A DNA stretch of 64,000 nucleotides from Thioalkalicoccus limnaeus (GTDB lineage Bacteria; Pseudomonadota; Gammaproteobacteria; Chromatiales; Chromatiaceae), in NCBI RefSeq assembly GCF_041197575.1, contig NZ_JBDKXB010000012.1, positions 36,965 to 100,964 on the forward strand, written 5' to 3'. The position numbers and the translations under genes were made by a program. The notes below the pieces were generated by a model, which saw only the letters and a list, made by a program, of their open reading frames with translations, had not been told where the DNA came from and ran no database searches. This document shows, in pieces, positions 8,403-16,330 of the stretch. Each line of letters begins with the position of its first letter. The first letter of the stretch is position 1.

Positions 8403-10906
8403 AGACCAATACACCCACGACGTCGCAAGGGGCTGCGGCGGTCGGCGCCACCGTGCGTGTCGGACTGGACCCCGCAGCGCTGCAACAAGGAATCGTCGAT
8501 CACCTGCGCTATTCGATCGGGCAGCTGCCGGCCCTGGCGACGCCGGCCCACTATTATCGGGCACTGGCGCTGGCCGTGCGCGATCGACTACAGGACCGCT
8601 GGATCCGCACGACGGAGACCTACTTCGAACAGGAGCGCAAGCTCGCCTGCTATCTGTCGGCCGAATTTCTGCTGGGGCCGCACCTGGCCAACAACCTGCT
8701 GAACCTCGGCCTGGAGGAGGCCGCGCGCGGCGCCCTCGCCGCTCTCGGACAGGATCTGGACACCATCATCGACTGCGAACCGGAGCCGGGCCTGGGCAAT
8801 GGTGGCCTCGGCCGGCTGGCCGCCTGTTATCTCGATTCGCTCGCGACCCTGGCCTATCCTGCGGTCGGTTATGGCATCCGCTACGAGTTCGGCATCTTCG
8901 CGCAACAGATCCGCGACGGCTGGCAGATCGAGCGGACCGACAAATGGCTGCACGCGGGCAACCCCTGGGAGATCGCGAAGCCCGACATTTGTTACGAGGT
9001 CAACTGGGGCGGCCACACCGAGACCTATGCCGACGAGGCCGGCCTTCAACGTGTCCGCTGGGTCCCGTTCCGGGTCGTCAAGGGGTTGGCTTACGACACA
9101 CCGATCCAGGGGTTCGGCGTCGACACCTGCAACACCCTGCGGCTATGGAGCGCGGAGGCGGTCGAGTCGTTCGACTTCCAGGCCTTCAACACCGGCGATT
9201 ACTTCGAGGCCGTGGAGGCGAAGCTCCGCTCCGAGACAGTCACCAAGGTGCTCTATCCGAACGACGAGCCGGCGATCGGTAAACGCCTGCGCCTGGCCCA
9301 GCAGTACTTCTTCGTCTCCTGTTCGCTGCAAGACATGCTCAGGATACTGGATCTGGCCGGGGTGCCGGTCGAGCGGTTCGCCGAGCGCTATGCCGTGCAG
9401 CTCAACGACACCCACCCATCGATCGGCGTCGCGGAACTGATGCGCCTGCTGATCGACGAGCGCCACCTCGACTGGGACCAGGCCTGGGCCATCACGGTCG
9501 CGGCCTTCGGCTACACGAATCACACCCTGCTCCCCGAGGCGCTCGAGACTTGGTCGCTGCCGTTGTTTCGCGAGTGTCTGCCGCGGCACTTGGAGATCAT
9601 CTTCGAGATCAACCGCCGCTTCCTCGATCAGGTGCGTGCCCGGTTTCCCGGTGACGAGGCGCGGGTGGCACGGATGTCGTTGATCGGCGAAGTCGGCGAC
9701 AAACAGGTGCGCATGGCCCACCTGGCCAGTGTCGGGAGCCACGCCATCAACGGGGTCGCGGCCCTGCATACCGACCTGCTCGAGAACAGCGTGCTCGCAG
9801 ACTTCCACGAACTCTGGCCGGAACGCTTCAGCAACAAGACCAACGGCGTCACGCCACGCCGCTTCCTGGCCCTCGCGAATCCCGGGCTGCGAGCGCTGCT
9901 CGACCGGACCCTCGGCACAGATTGGCTGGTCGACCTCACCGCGTTGCGTCGCCTCGAGGCCCATATCGAGGACCCGGCCTTCCGGAGTGAATGGCGCGCG
10001 ATCAAGCACGCCAACAAGCGGCGTTTGGCCGACTATATTGCGACCCAGACGGGCGTCGAGCTCGATCCGAACTGGCTGTTCGACATCCAGGTCAAGCGTA
10101 TCCACGAGTACAAGCGCCAGCACCTGAATCTGCTGCACATCCTGACCCTCTACCGGCGGCTGAAGGCCGACCCCGGCCTTGGGATCCCGCCGCGCGCCTT
10201 CATCTTCGGCGGCAAGGCCGCGCCCGGTTATTTCCTGGCCAAGCGCATCATCAAGCTGATCAACGCGGTCGCCGGGACGATCAATGCCGACCCGGAGGTC
10301 AATGAGCGACTCAAGGTCGCGTTCGTACCCAATTTCAACGTCCGCAATGCCGAGCTGATCTATCCGGCCGCGGACCTGTCGGAACAGATCTCGACGGCCG
10401 GCAAGGAGGCCTCGGGTACCGGCAATATGAAGTTCATGCTCAATGGCGCGCTGACGATCGGAACGCTCGATGGCGCCAATGTCGAGATCCGTGAGCAGGT
10501 CGGCGACGAGAACTTCTTTCTCTTCGGTCTCACGGCCGACGAGGTGGCGCGGCTCCAGCGGCAAGGATACCGATCGGCCGATTGGCTCGACAGCCATGCC
10601 GAGCTCCGGGCGGTCCTCGACATGATCGGCAGCGGTCACTTCGCGAGCGGCGACAGCGAAGTCTTCCGGCCACTGGTCGAGAACCTCACCGACTCGGATC
10701 CGTTCCTGGTCCTCGCCGATTACGCCGCCTATGTCGCGTGTCAGGAACGGGTCGCAAGCGCCTGGAGCGATCCGGAACGTTGGACGCGCATGGCGATCCT
10801 GAACACGGCCCGCTGCGGCCGCTTCTCGTCGGATCGCGCGATCCGCGAGTACGCCGACGAGATCTGGGGCCTGCAACCGGTCGCCGTGTCGGCGCACATC
10901 GCGTGA
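8399..10906 (+). CDS. glgP: Glycogen/alpha-glucan phosphorylase
   Basis: Pyridoxal-phosphate enzyme that releases glucose 1-phosphate from alpha-1,4-glucan ends. The 835-residue length is normal for bacterial GlgP. The PLP lysine lies in GTGNMKFMLNGAL (Lys about 678); other family blocks are GNGGLGRLAACYLDS, VNWGGH, TNGVTPRRF and KRIHEYKRQ. The ATG at the overlap with the LOG stop is preferred over an in-frame start 21 bases upstream because of the coupling and the weak conservation of the extra residues. It is the third gene of the phosphoketolase operon, so glycogen breakdown and phosphoketolase appear co-expressed. The synthesis gene glgA is about 42 kb away. Confidence 0.96.
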   Translation: MKTNTPTTSQGAAAVGATVRVGLDPAALQQGIVDHLRYSIGQLPALATPAHYYRALALAVRDRLQDRWIRTTETYFEQERKLACYLSAEFLLGPHLANNLLNLGLEEAARGALAALGQDLDTIIDCEPEPGLGNGGLGRLAACYLDSLATLAYPAVGYGIRYEFGIFAQQIRDGWQIERTDKWLHAGNPWEIAKPDICYEVNWGGHTETYADEAGLQRVRWVPFRVVKGLAYDTPIQGFGVDTCNTLRLWSAEAVESFDFQAFNTGDYFEAVEAKLRSETVTKVLYPNDEPAIGKRLRLAQQYFFVSCSLQDMLRILDLAGVPVERFAERYAVQLNDTHPSIGVAELMRLLIDERHLDWDQAWAITVAAFGYTNHTLLPEALETWSLPLFRECLPRHLEIIFEINRRFLDQVRARFPGDEARVARMSLIGEVGDKQVRMAHLASVGSHAINGVAALHTDLLENSVLADFHELWPERFSNKTNGVTPRRFLALANPGLRALLDRTLGTDWLVDLTALRRLEAHIEDPAFRSEWRAIKHANKRRLADYIATQTGVELDPNWLFDIQVKRIHEYKRQHLNLLHILTLYRRLKADPGLGIPPRAFIFGGKAAPGYFLAKRIIKLINAVAGTINADPEVNERLKVAFVPNFNVRNAELIYPAADLSEQISTAGKEASGTGNMKFMLNGALTIGTLDGANVEIREQVGDENFFLFGLTADEVARLQRQGYRSADWLDSHAELRAVLDMIGSGHFASGDSEVFRPLVENLTDSDPFLVLADYAAYVACQERVASAWSDPERWTRMAILNTARCGRFSSDRAIREYADEIWGLQPVAVSAHIA

Positions 10907-11015
10907 GCTGCTGCCCGACCGCGGCCGGCACGGGCTCGGCGAGCTTTTGGCCACGGGCGATGCGCGGCCGAGACATTCGATCAAGATCCATTCGACCCAT
11001 CAGCTGGAGGACGAC

Positions 11016-11294
11016 ATGACGCAAGCCTCGCATCAGGATGGCATCATCGCCGCCATCATCGACCGGTTCGAGAAGTTCCGTCTGCCACGGGCGCTCGACA
11101 TCAAGGCGAAGGTCGACCGCGGCGAAAAGCTCGACGGCGCCGACATCGAGCACCTCGAAAACGTGATGCGGGACGCCGAGGACATCAAACGCTTCGTCGA
11201 TCAACGCCCCGACCTACAACCGCTCTACATGCGTGCGATCGGGCTTTATCGGGAGATCACGAGCAAGGCGCTCGAGAACGAACAGGGTCCATGA
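11016..11294 (+). CDS. Small hypothetical protein (92 aa)
   Basis: Not recognised. The ATG is preceded by CTGGAGG 5 bases upstream, a strong ribosome binding site. The product is acidic, soluble and predicted helical (FEKFRLPRALDIKAKVDRGE, then a long amphipathic stretch to the C terminus), with no Cys pair, signal peptide or membrane segment. It lies 109 bases after glgP on the same strand and could be the last gene of that operon. Codon use matches its neighbours. Confidence 0.65.
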   Translation: MTQASHQDGIIAAIIDRFEKFRLPRALDIKAKVDRGEKLDGADIEHLENVMRDAEDIKRFVDQRPDLQPLYMRAIGLYREITSKALENEQGP

Positions 11295-11649
11295 CCGCCC
11301 ACGCGAGCCCCTGGACCGTGCCGACCGCGGTCCGCGTCGGGATCATGGGGTTCGTTGGTCGCGGTGCGTCGACCGAGACTGCGTCTCGGAACAGGCCCGC
11401 GTCGCGGATCGGCCGGCGGTGCGCGACGGGGCGCGTTTCGGACTTCTGCTGCGGATGATCGCGTCGATGAATGACAGCTCCCCGTTGCCTTGATATCAAT
11501 CGTCCCGAAAGTCATCGGAGGCGGGTCGCGGCGACCGTCGGCGGGAGGGATCCCGCCGTCGAGCTGACAGGGACGTCCTTGCAGCGTGTCGCAGCGAGCC
11601 GTCTGCGATGACTTTTGCAACCCTCGATACCGGCCGAAGGGTACGCACC
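11295..11649. other. Intergenic region upstream of the SulP gene
   Basis: About 355 bases with no supported gene. Its notable content is the first copy of the three-hairpin repeat. No consensus promoter could be assigned by eye. Confidence 0.5.
11494..11563 (+). repeat. 70-bp three-hairpin element, copy 1
   Basis: Matches the copy at 48727-48796 in 65 of 70 positions with no gaps. It can fold into hairpin 1 (CCGA/TCGG at 11505-11518), hairpin 2 (GGTCG/CGACC at 11524-11536) and hairpin 3, an 8-bp stem CGGCGGGA/TCCCGCCG with a GNRA-type GGGA loop at 11539-11558. All five differences from copy 2 fall in loops, in a linker, or as a C-to-T change that keeps a G-U pair. It lies between genes. Confidence 0.8.
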
Positions 11650-13416
11650 ATGCCGCCTCCTCATCCCTCGTCATTCGTCGATCGCCTCGGACGCTTCGCC
11701 CCCGGGGTGCCGGATCTGATCCGCTATCGCCGGGCCGACCTGCCTCACGATCTGACCGCCGGTCTGGCGGTCGCCGCGGTGGCCCTGCCGGTCGGCGTTG
11801 CCTATGCGCAACTGGCTGGTTTCGATCCGGTCGTCGGGCTCTACTCGAGCATCCTGCCGCTGATCGCCTATGCGCTGTTCGGGACCTCCCGCCAGTTGAT
11901 CGTCGGCCCGGATGCGGCGACCTGCGCGCTGATCGCCGCGGCCGTTGCGCCGATCGCCGCCGGCGACGCTGGGGCCTATGTCGCCCTTTCGGCGCTGCTT
12001 GCGCTGTTCGCCGGCTTGCTCTGCATCGCGGCCAGCTTCTTGCGGCTCGGGGCACTGGCGGATTTTCTGTCGCGGCCGATCCTGGTCGGTTTCCTGAACG
12101 GGATCGCGATCAGCATCGCGCTCGGCCAGGCCGGTAAGCTGTTCGGCTTCGATGTCGAGGACAAAGGCATCGTGCCCGTCGCGATCGAGGTCGCGACCAA
12201 GATCGCGCAGACCCACTGGCCGACACTGGCGGTGGCGGCGCTGGCCTTCGTGGTCCTGTTCTTGATGCCTCGATTCACGCGCAAGCTGCCGGCGGCGCTG
12301 GTGGCGATGGTCGTCGCCGGGGCCGTCGTCGCGGCGCTCGGGCTCGGCGAGGCCGGTGTCGCGACGCTCGGCGCGGTCCCGCCCGGTTTGCCGTCGCTGG
12401 GGCTTCCGGCGTCAACGCTCGAGTTGGCCGTCGCGCACCTCGATGAGCTGCTGGCCGCGGCGGCCGGTATCGCCCTGATCAGCTTCTCGAGCGCGATGCT
12501 GACCGCGCGCAGCTTCGCCGCCAAGAACCGCTACGACGTGGACGTCGACCGGGAATTCGCCGCGCTCGGTGCGGCCAACATCGCATCGGCCTTTTCGCAG
12601 GGCTTCGCGATCTCGGGTGCCGACTCGCGCACCGCGATGAGCGATGCGGCCGGTGGGCGAACCCGCGTCGCCGGGCTGTTCGCGGCCGCGAGCGTCGCGT
12701 TGGTGCTGCTGTTCCTGACTGGGCCGCTGCAATTCGTGCCGGTCGCGGCATTAGGGGCGGTGCTGATCATGGCGGCCCTGTCGCTGCTCGATCTCGGCTC
12801 GCTCAAACGCTTCTGGATCATGGATAAGTCGGAGTTCCTGCTGTCGATCGTCGCGACGCTCGGGGTGGTTTGGGTCGGTGCGATCCAGGCGATCCTGTTC
12901 GCCGTGCTGCTCGCGCTGCTGCGTTTCATCCATTTGGCCGCCCGCCCGCCGGCCGAGGTGCTTGGCAGTGTCTCCGGTGCCGGGTTTCATGCCCTCGGCC
13001 GCCATGCCGATGCCAGCACCGCGCCGGGCCTGATCCTGTTTCGTTTCAACGGCCCCTTGGTGTTCTTCAACGCCGCCTACTTCAAGCGCGAGGCCCTCGC
13101 CGCCGTCGACCGCGAGGGGGCCGGACTGCGTTGGTTCGTCCTCGACATGATCCCGCTGACGCAGTTCGATATCAGCGGCGTCGACGCGCTCGCCGACCTT
13201 CGGGCCGAATTGGCCGATCGCGGTGTCGAGTTGGTCTTCGCCGGGCGCTTCACCGAGATCAACGAATGGCTACGCGCTCGGGGCCTGCTCGACCGGATCA
13301 AGATCACGCGGCGCTTTTCGACACTGCGCCAGGCGCACCGGGCCTATCTCGCGATGGCGGGCGAGCATGCCGTCCCGACTGGACCGACCGACCGAGAGCA
13401 GCCCCCGGGGCCCTGA
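11650..13416 (+). CDS. SulP/SLC26-family anion transporter with STAS domain
   Basis: About 588 residues. The membrane part has the SulP signature (AVAALPVGVAYAQLAGFDPVVGLYSS) and 10-14 hydrophobic segments, followed by a cytoplasmic STAS domain over the last 160 residues (LILFRFNGPLVFFNAAYFKR, then DMIPLTQFDISGVDAL). Substrates of the family include sulfate, bicarbonate, nitrate and dicarboxylates; the specificity cannot be read from sequence. The ATG used has AAGGG upstream; an ATG 14 codons earlier is possible. It is not next to sulfur-assimilation genes, although metY lies 1.5 kb downstream beyond an oppositely oriented gene. Confidence 0.93.
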   Translation: MPPPHPSSFVDRLGRFAPGVPDLIRYRRADLPHDLTAGLAVAAVALPVGVAYAQLAGFDPVVGLYSSILPLIAYALFGTSRQLIVGPDAATCALIAAAVAPIAAGDAGAYVALSALLALFAGLLCIAASFLRLGALADFLSRPILVGFLNGIAISIALGQAGKLFGFDVEDKGIVPVAIEVATKIAQTHWPTLAVAALAFVVLFLMPRFTRKLPAALVAMVVAGAVVAALGLGEAGVATLGAVPPGLPSLGLPASTLELAVAHLDELLAAAAGIALISFSSAMLTARSFAAKNRYDVDVDREFAALGAANIASAFSQGFAISGADSRTAMSDAAGGRTRVAGLFAAASVALVLLFLTGPLQFVPVAALGAVLIMAALSLLDLGSLKRFWIMDKSEFLLSIVATLGVVWVGAIQAILFAVLLALLRFIHLAARPPAEVLGSVSGAGFHALGRHADASTAPGLILFRFNGPLVFFNAAYFKREALAAVDREGAGLRWFVLDMIPLTQFDISGVDALADLRAELADRGVELVFAGRFTEINEWLRARGLLDRIKITRRFSTLRQAHRAYLAMAGEHAVPTGPTDREQPPGP

Positions 13417-13745
13417 TGCGCGCCGATCTGCCGCCTGATCGCCAGGGTGGCCGACGAGTGGACGAAGGATGGGGCGTGAGCAGCAAGGGAGGAAGGCTGT
13501 CTGCATCGTTCGGCTGCGTTGCGATCGGCGGCGTCGTGCCTTGACGCGCCCCGATGAGCGAGTGTGCGTGTGCCCATCATCCTGGGCCTGGACGACGGAC
13601 ACACCGGTCAGCAGCAGTAGCGCGAAGATCCGCATGGCTCCCGTGAAGCGCCGGTGCTCGTTTGACGCGTCATCCACGGCCGCAAACCAGTTAACCGGTG
13701 CCTGGTCGAGAGGTTTCATGCTACGGGTGGCCCCAACCAGAAGCG
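13417..13745. other. Intergenic region with an orphan minus-strand signal-peptide sequence
   Basis: About 330 bases between convergent genes. On the minus strand, from ATG at 13635, a frame begins with an excellent signal peptide (MRIFALLLLTGVSVVQA, then QDDGHTHT) but at once becomes an arginine/serine-rich chance sequence and runs into the SulP gene. It looks like the remnant of a small secreted protein gene. A tiny functional protein cannot be excluded. Confidence 0.35.
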
Positions 13746-14588
13746 TTAGGGGCTCGCCGAGGATCCCAGGTCCGATGGCGCGGGCACCTCGCCGAGGCTC
13801 GCTCGCAGTTCATCCATCATGATATCGACCGAGTCGAGCCTGATGAAGCCCAGACGCGGATAGTCCAGATCCAGGATGAAATAGAGGGTGGCCGAGATCA
13901 GACCGGCGAAGATCAGCGTGTGGAAAAGATCCGGTCGCGGGGTCGCAGACTGCGCGCGGCCGGCCACGATACCGCTGAGGATTGCGATACCGAACAGGAA
14001 CCAGAGGACCTGCGGGTGGACATGGATCCGGGCCGCCGCAAGACGGCTGTTGCTCAGGTCGAAGCTCTGGTTCAAGGCCGGCAGCAACAAGGTCGCGACT
14101 TGCGGTCGCCCGTCGCGTTCCACGGCGGCGACGGCCAAGGCCCAGATCTCGTCCTGCAACTCGACCGTGTCCTCGATGGTTCGCGCCAAGGCTTGCGGAT
14201 CCCAGCTTTGTACCGCGACCCGGCGGAGTTGATCGACATAGCGCCGAAACAGGTCGCGGATCGGTGGCTGGTCCGCTGCAGTGAGCAGGTCTATCCGCAA
14301 CCAGGCCGTTCCGAGGGCGTTGACCTGCTCGATCACCAGGTCGCGGCGATGCTGAAAGCGTGCGTCGGCGCCGGTAAAGGTGAAGGCCAGCAACAATCCG
14401 AGGAGCGCGAACACGGCGCCATCGACGGCTGTGGAGGAACCGCTCTTCTTCTCGCCAGCACGCACACCGGCGCGCCACCGTCCGATGGCGCGGCCCGCGA
14501 ACTGGGCGACGATCAGGGAAAGGAATAGGCCAAGGGCGAGCAAGGCGGACTGGACGAGTGGATTGGAGAGCTGCATGGCGACGGCCAT
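13746..14588 (-). CDS. DUF4239-like membrane protein
   Basis: About 280 residues. Two N-terminal membrane segments (LVQSALLALGLFLSLIVAQF and AVFALLGLLLAFTFTGADAR) are followed by a helical soluble region with RRDLVIEQVNALGTAWLRID, then two C-terminal membrane segments (VLWFLFGIAILSGIVAG and LIFAGLISATLYFILDLDYP). The order, and the blocks FTGADARF..RRDLV..E.NA.GTAWLR and LDLDYPRLGFIRLD, fit the DUF4239 (bestrophin-like) family, whose function is not established. Starts at 14588 or 14576 are equally plausible; neither has a strong ribosome binding site. It is a single gene, convergent with SulP and divergent from metY. Confidence 0.7.
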   Translation of the reverse strand: MAVAMQLSNPLVQSALLALGLFLSLIVAQFAGRAIGRWRAGVRAGEKKSGSSTAVDGAVFALLGLLLAFTFTGADARFQHRRDLVIEQVNALGTAWLRIDLLTAADQPPIRDLFRRYVDQLRRVAVQSWDPQALARTIEDTVELQDEIWALAVAAVERDGRPQVATLLLPALNQSFDLSNSRLAAARIHVHPQVLWFLFGIAILSGIVAGRAQSATPRPDLFHTLIFAGLISATLYFILDLDYPRLGFIRLDSVDIMMDELRASLGEVPAPSDLGSSASP

Positions 14589-14975
14589 GATCCGGGTGAA
14601 GATGATGTGCGGCGATCTTATCAGAACGGTTAGCGAGGATTGCCATCGTCGAAGCATGAGGCAGGCGGGGGACCGGCCGCACGCGAGCCGCGCGCACGGC
14701 CGATCGACAGTGGTGCGCGGCTGGGGCTAAGATGAGGCACCGTTCAGGCCTCTCCGGCTCACACGGTCCCTGAACTCCATCGCGCCCGCAACAGAACAAT
14801 GATGACGAAGGTTGCCTCCTCGGTGCGCGGGTGGCTTCCTCGCGACGCGTGTTCAACGGAGCTTCGTCTTGGATGGCGTTTCGTCGGTTCGGCGACGAAG
14901 CCCCGCTCGCCGACCGTCGCGCGGAACCCTCACGAAGACGTTCGAGAAAACCAATAACGACGGGATACCACCGAC
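14589..14975. other. Divergent intergenic region upstream of metY
   Basis: About 390 bases between the divergent DUF4239 gene and metY. It was inspected for SAM-I, SAM-II and SAH riboswitch features because metY follows; none of their conserved cores was seen. No repeat or terminator is evident. Confidence 0.45.
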
Positions 14976-16253
14976 ATGAAGATCGAGACCCTGGCCATCC
15001 ATGCCGGCTACGCGCCTGACCCGACGACCAAGGCCGTGGCGACCCCCATCTACCAGACGACCTCATACGCGTTCGACGACACGCAGCACGGGGCCGACCT
15101 GTTCGACCTCAAGGTCCCGGGCAACATCTACACCCGGATCATGAACCCGACCAGCGATGTGCTCGAGAAGCGCGTCGCCGCGATGGAGGGCGGCGTCGCG
15201 GGTCTGGCCCTGGCCTCGGGCATGGCGGCGGTCACCTATGCGATCTTCACGATCGCGCAGGCCGGCGACAACATCGTCGCGACCTCGACGCTCTATGGTG
15301 GCACCTACAACCTGTTCGCGCACACCTTGCCGCGGCTCGGGATCCAGGTGCGGTTCGTGGCACCGAACGACATCGCCGGCATGGCCGCCCAGATCGATGC
15401 GAAGACCAAGGCGGTCTTCTGCGAATCGATCGGCAACCCGGCCGGCAATGTCGCGGACCTCGCGGCGATCGCCGAGATGGCCCACAGCCACGGGGTGCCG
15501 CTGATCGTCGACAACACGGTCCCGACGCCCTACCTGTGCCGGCCATTCGAACACGGCGGCGACATCGTGGTCCATGCGCTGACCAAATACATGGGCGGTC
15601 ATGGTACGACGATCGGCGGGGCGCTGGTCGATTCCGGCCGGTTTCCGTGGGCGCAGCACGCCGAGCGGTTCCCGATGTTGAATGAACCGGACGTGTCTTA
15701 CCATGGGGTCGTCTATACGGAGGCGCTCGGGCCGGCGGCCTACATCGGCCGCGCCCGCGTCGTGCCCTTGCGCAACATGGGTGCCGCGATCTCGCCCTTC
15801 AACAGCTTCCTGGTCCTGCAGGGGATCGAGACGCTGCCGGTCCGCATGGATCGCCACTGCGACAACGCGCTGGCGGTCGCCGAGTTCCTGAAGGGCCATC
15901 CGCGGGTCGCCTGGGTACGGTACGCCGGGCTGCCAAACAGCCCCGACTACCCACTGGTGCAGAAGTACATGGACGGGGCGCGGGCCAGCGCGATCCTGTG
16001 CTTCGGGATCCAGGGTGGTCGCGCGGCCGGCGCGCGCTTCATCGATGCGCTCGAACTCGCGGTTCGCCTGGTCAACATCGGCGATGCGAAGACGCTGGCC
16101 TGTCACCCGGCCACCACGACCCACCGCCAGCTGTCGCCCGAGGAGCTGGCAATGGCCGGTGTCTCCGAGGATCTGGTGCGGCTGTCGATCGGCTTGGAGC
16201 ACATCGACGATATCCTGCTCGACCTCGATCAAGCCCTGGCCGCGGCCGCCTGA
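14976..16253 (+). CDS. metY: O-acetylhomoserine sulfhydrylase (homocysteine synthase)
   Basis: PLP-dependent enzyme of the Cys/Met-metabolism family that makes homocysteine from O-acetylhomoserine and sulfide. The 425-residue length is that of MetY (Met17/OAHS) and longer than MetB or MetC. Visible blocks are TLAIHAGYAPDPTT at the N terminus, YTRIMNPT, the PLP lysine in HALTKYMGGHG (about residue 204), and LVNIGDAKTLACHPA near the C terminus. The start gives the standard family N terminus. Direct use of sulfide for methionine suits a sulfide-exposed organism. It stands alone, with recJ 77 bases downstream. Confidence 0.95.
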   Translation: MKIETLAIHAGYAPDPTTKAVATPIYQTTSYAFDDTQHGADLFDLKVPGNIYTRIMNPTSDVLEKRVAAMEGGVAGLALASGMAAVTYAIFTIAQAGDNIVATSTLYGGTYNLFAHTLPRLGIQVRFVAPNDIAGMAAQIDAKTKAVFCESIGNPAGNVADLAAIAEMAHSHGVPLIVDNTVPTPYLCRPFEHGGDIVVHALTKYMGGHGTTIGGALVDSGRFPWAQHAERFPMLNEPDVSYHGVVYTEALGPAAYIGRARVVPLRNMGAAISPFNSFLVLQGIETLPVRMDRHCDNALAVAEFLKGHPRVAWVRYAGLPNSPDYPLVQKYMDGARASAILCFGIQGGRAAGARFIDALELAVRLVNIGDAKTLACHPATTTHRQLSPEELAMAGVSEDLVRLSIGLEHIDDILLDLDQALAAAA

Positions 16254-16260
16254 TCGCGGA

Positions 16261-16312
16261 CCGCGGACCGCGGACCGACCGGCGCCGGCGCGTCGCGCGG
16301 CGCGGTCCGCGG
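16261..16312 (+). repeat. Short direct repeats and a 10-bp inverted repeat between metY and recJ
   Basis: The heptamer CGCGGAC is repeated in tandem, and CCGCGGACCG pairs with CGGTCCGCGG about 30 bases later. This could form a strong hairpin after metY, but no T-tract follows, so it does not meet the intrinsic-terminator pattern. Confidence 0.4.
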
Positions 16313-16330
16313 TGGTATGCTGCGCGCCCC

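Noticed and set aside
9143..10984. A 613-residue open frame on the minus strand opposite glgP
   Set aside because: It lies opposite a fully conserved glgP gene and lacks any family motif. Long antisense frames are expected in high-G+C coding DNA. The same applies to frames opposite recJ (16439-18064), nifL (57093-58415) and glrR (40094-41674).
14658..14975. Possible SAM or SAH riboswitch upstream of metY
   Set aside because: None of the conserved core sequences or pairings of known classes was found.
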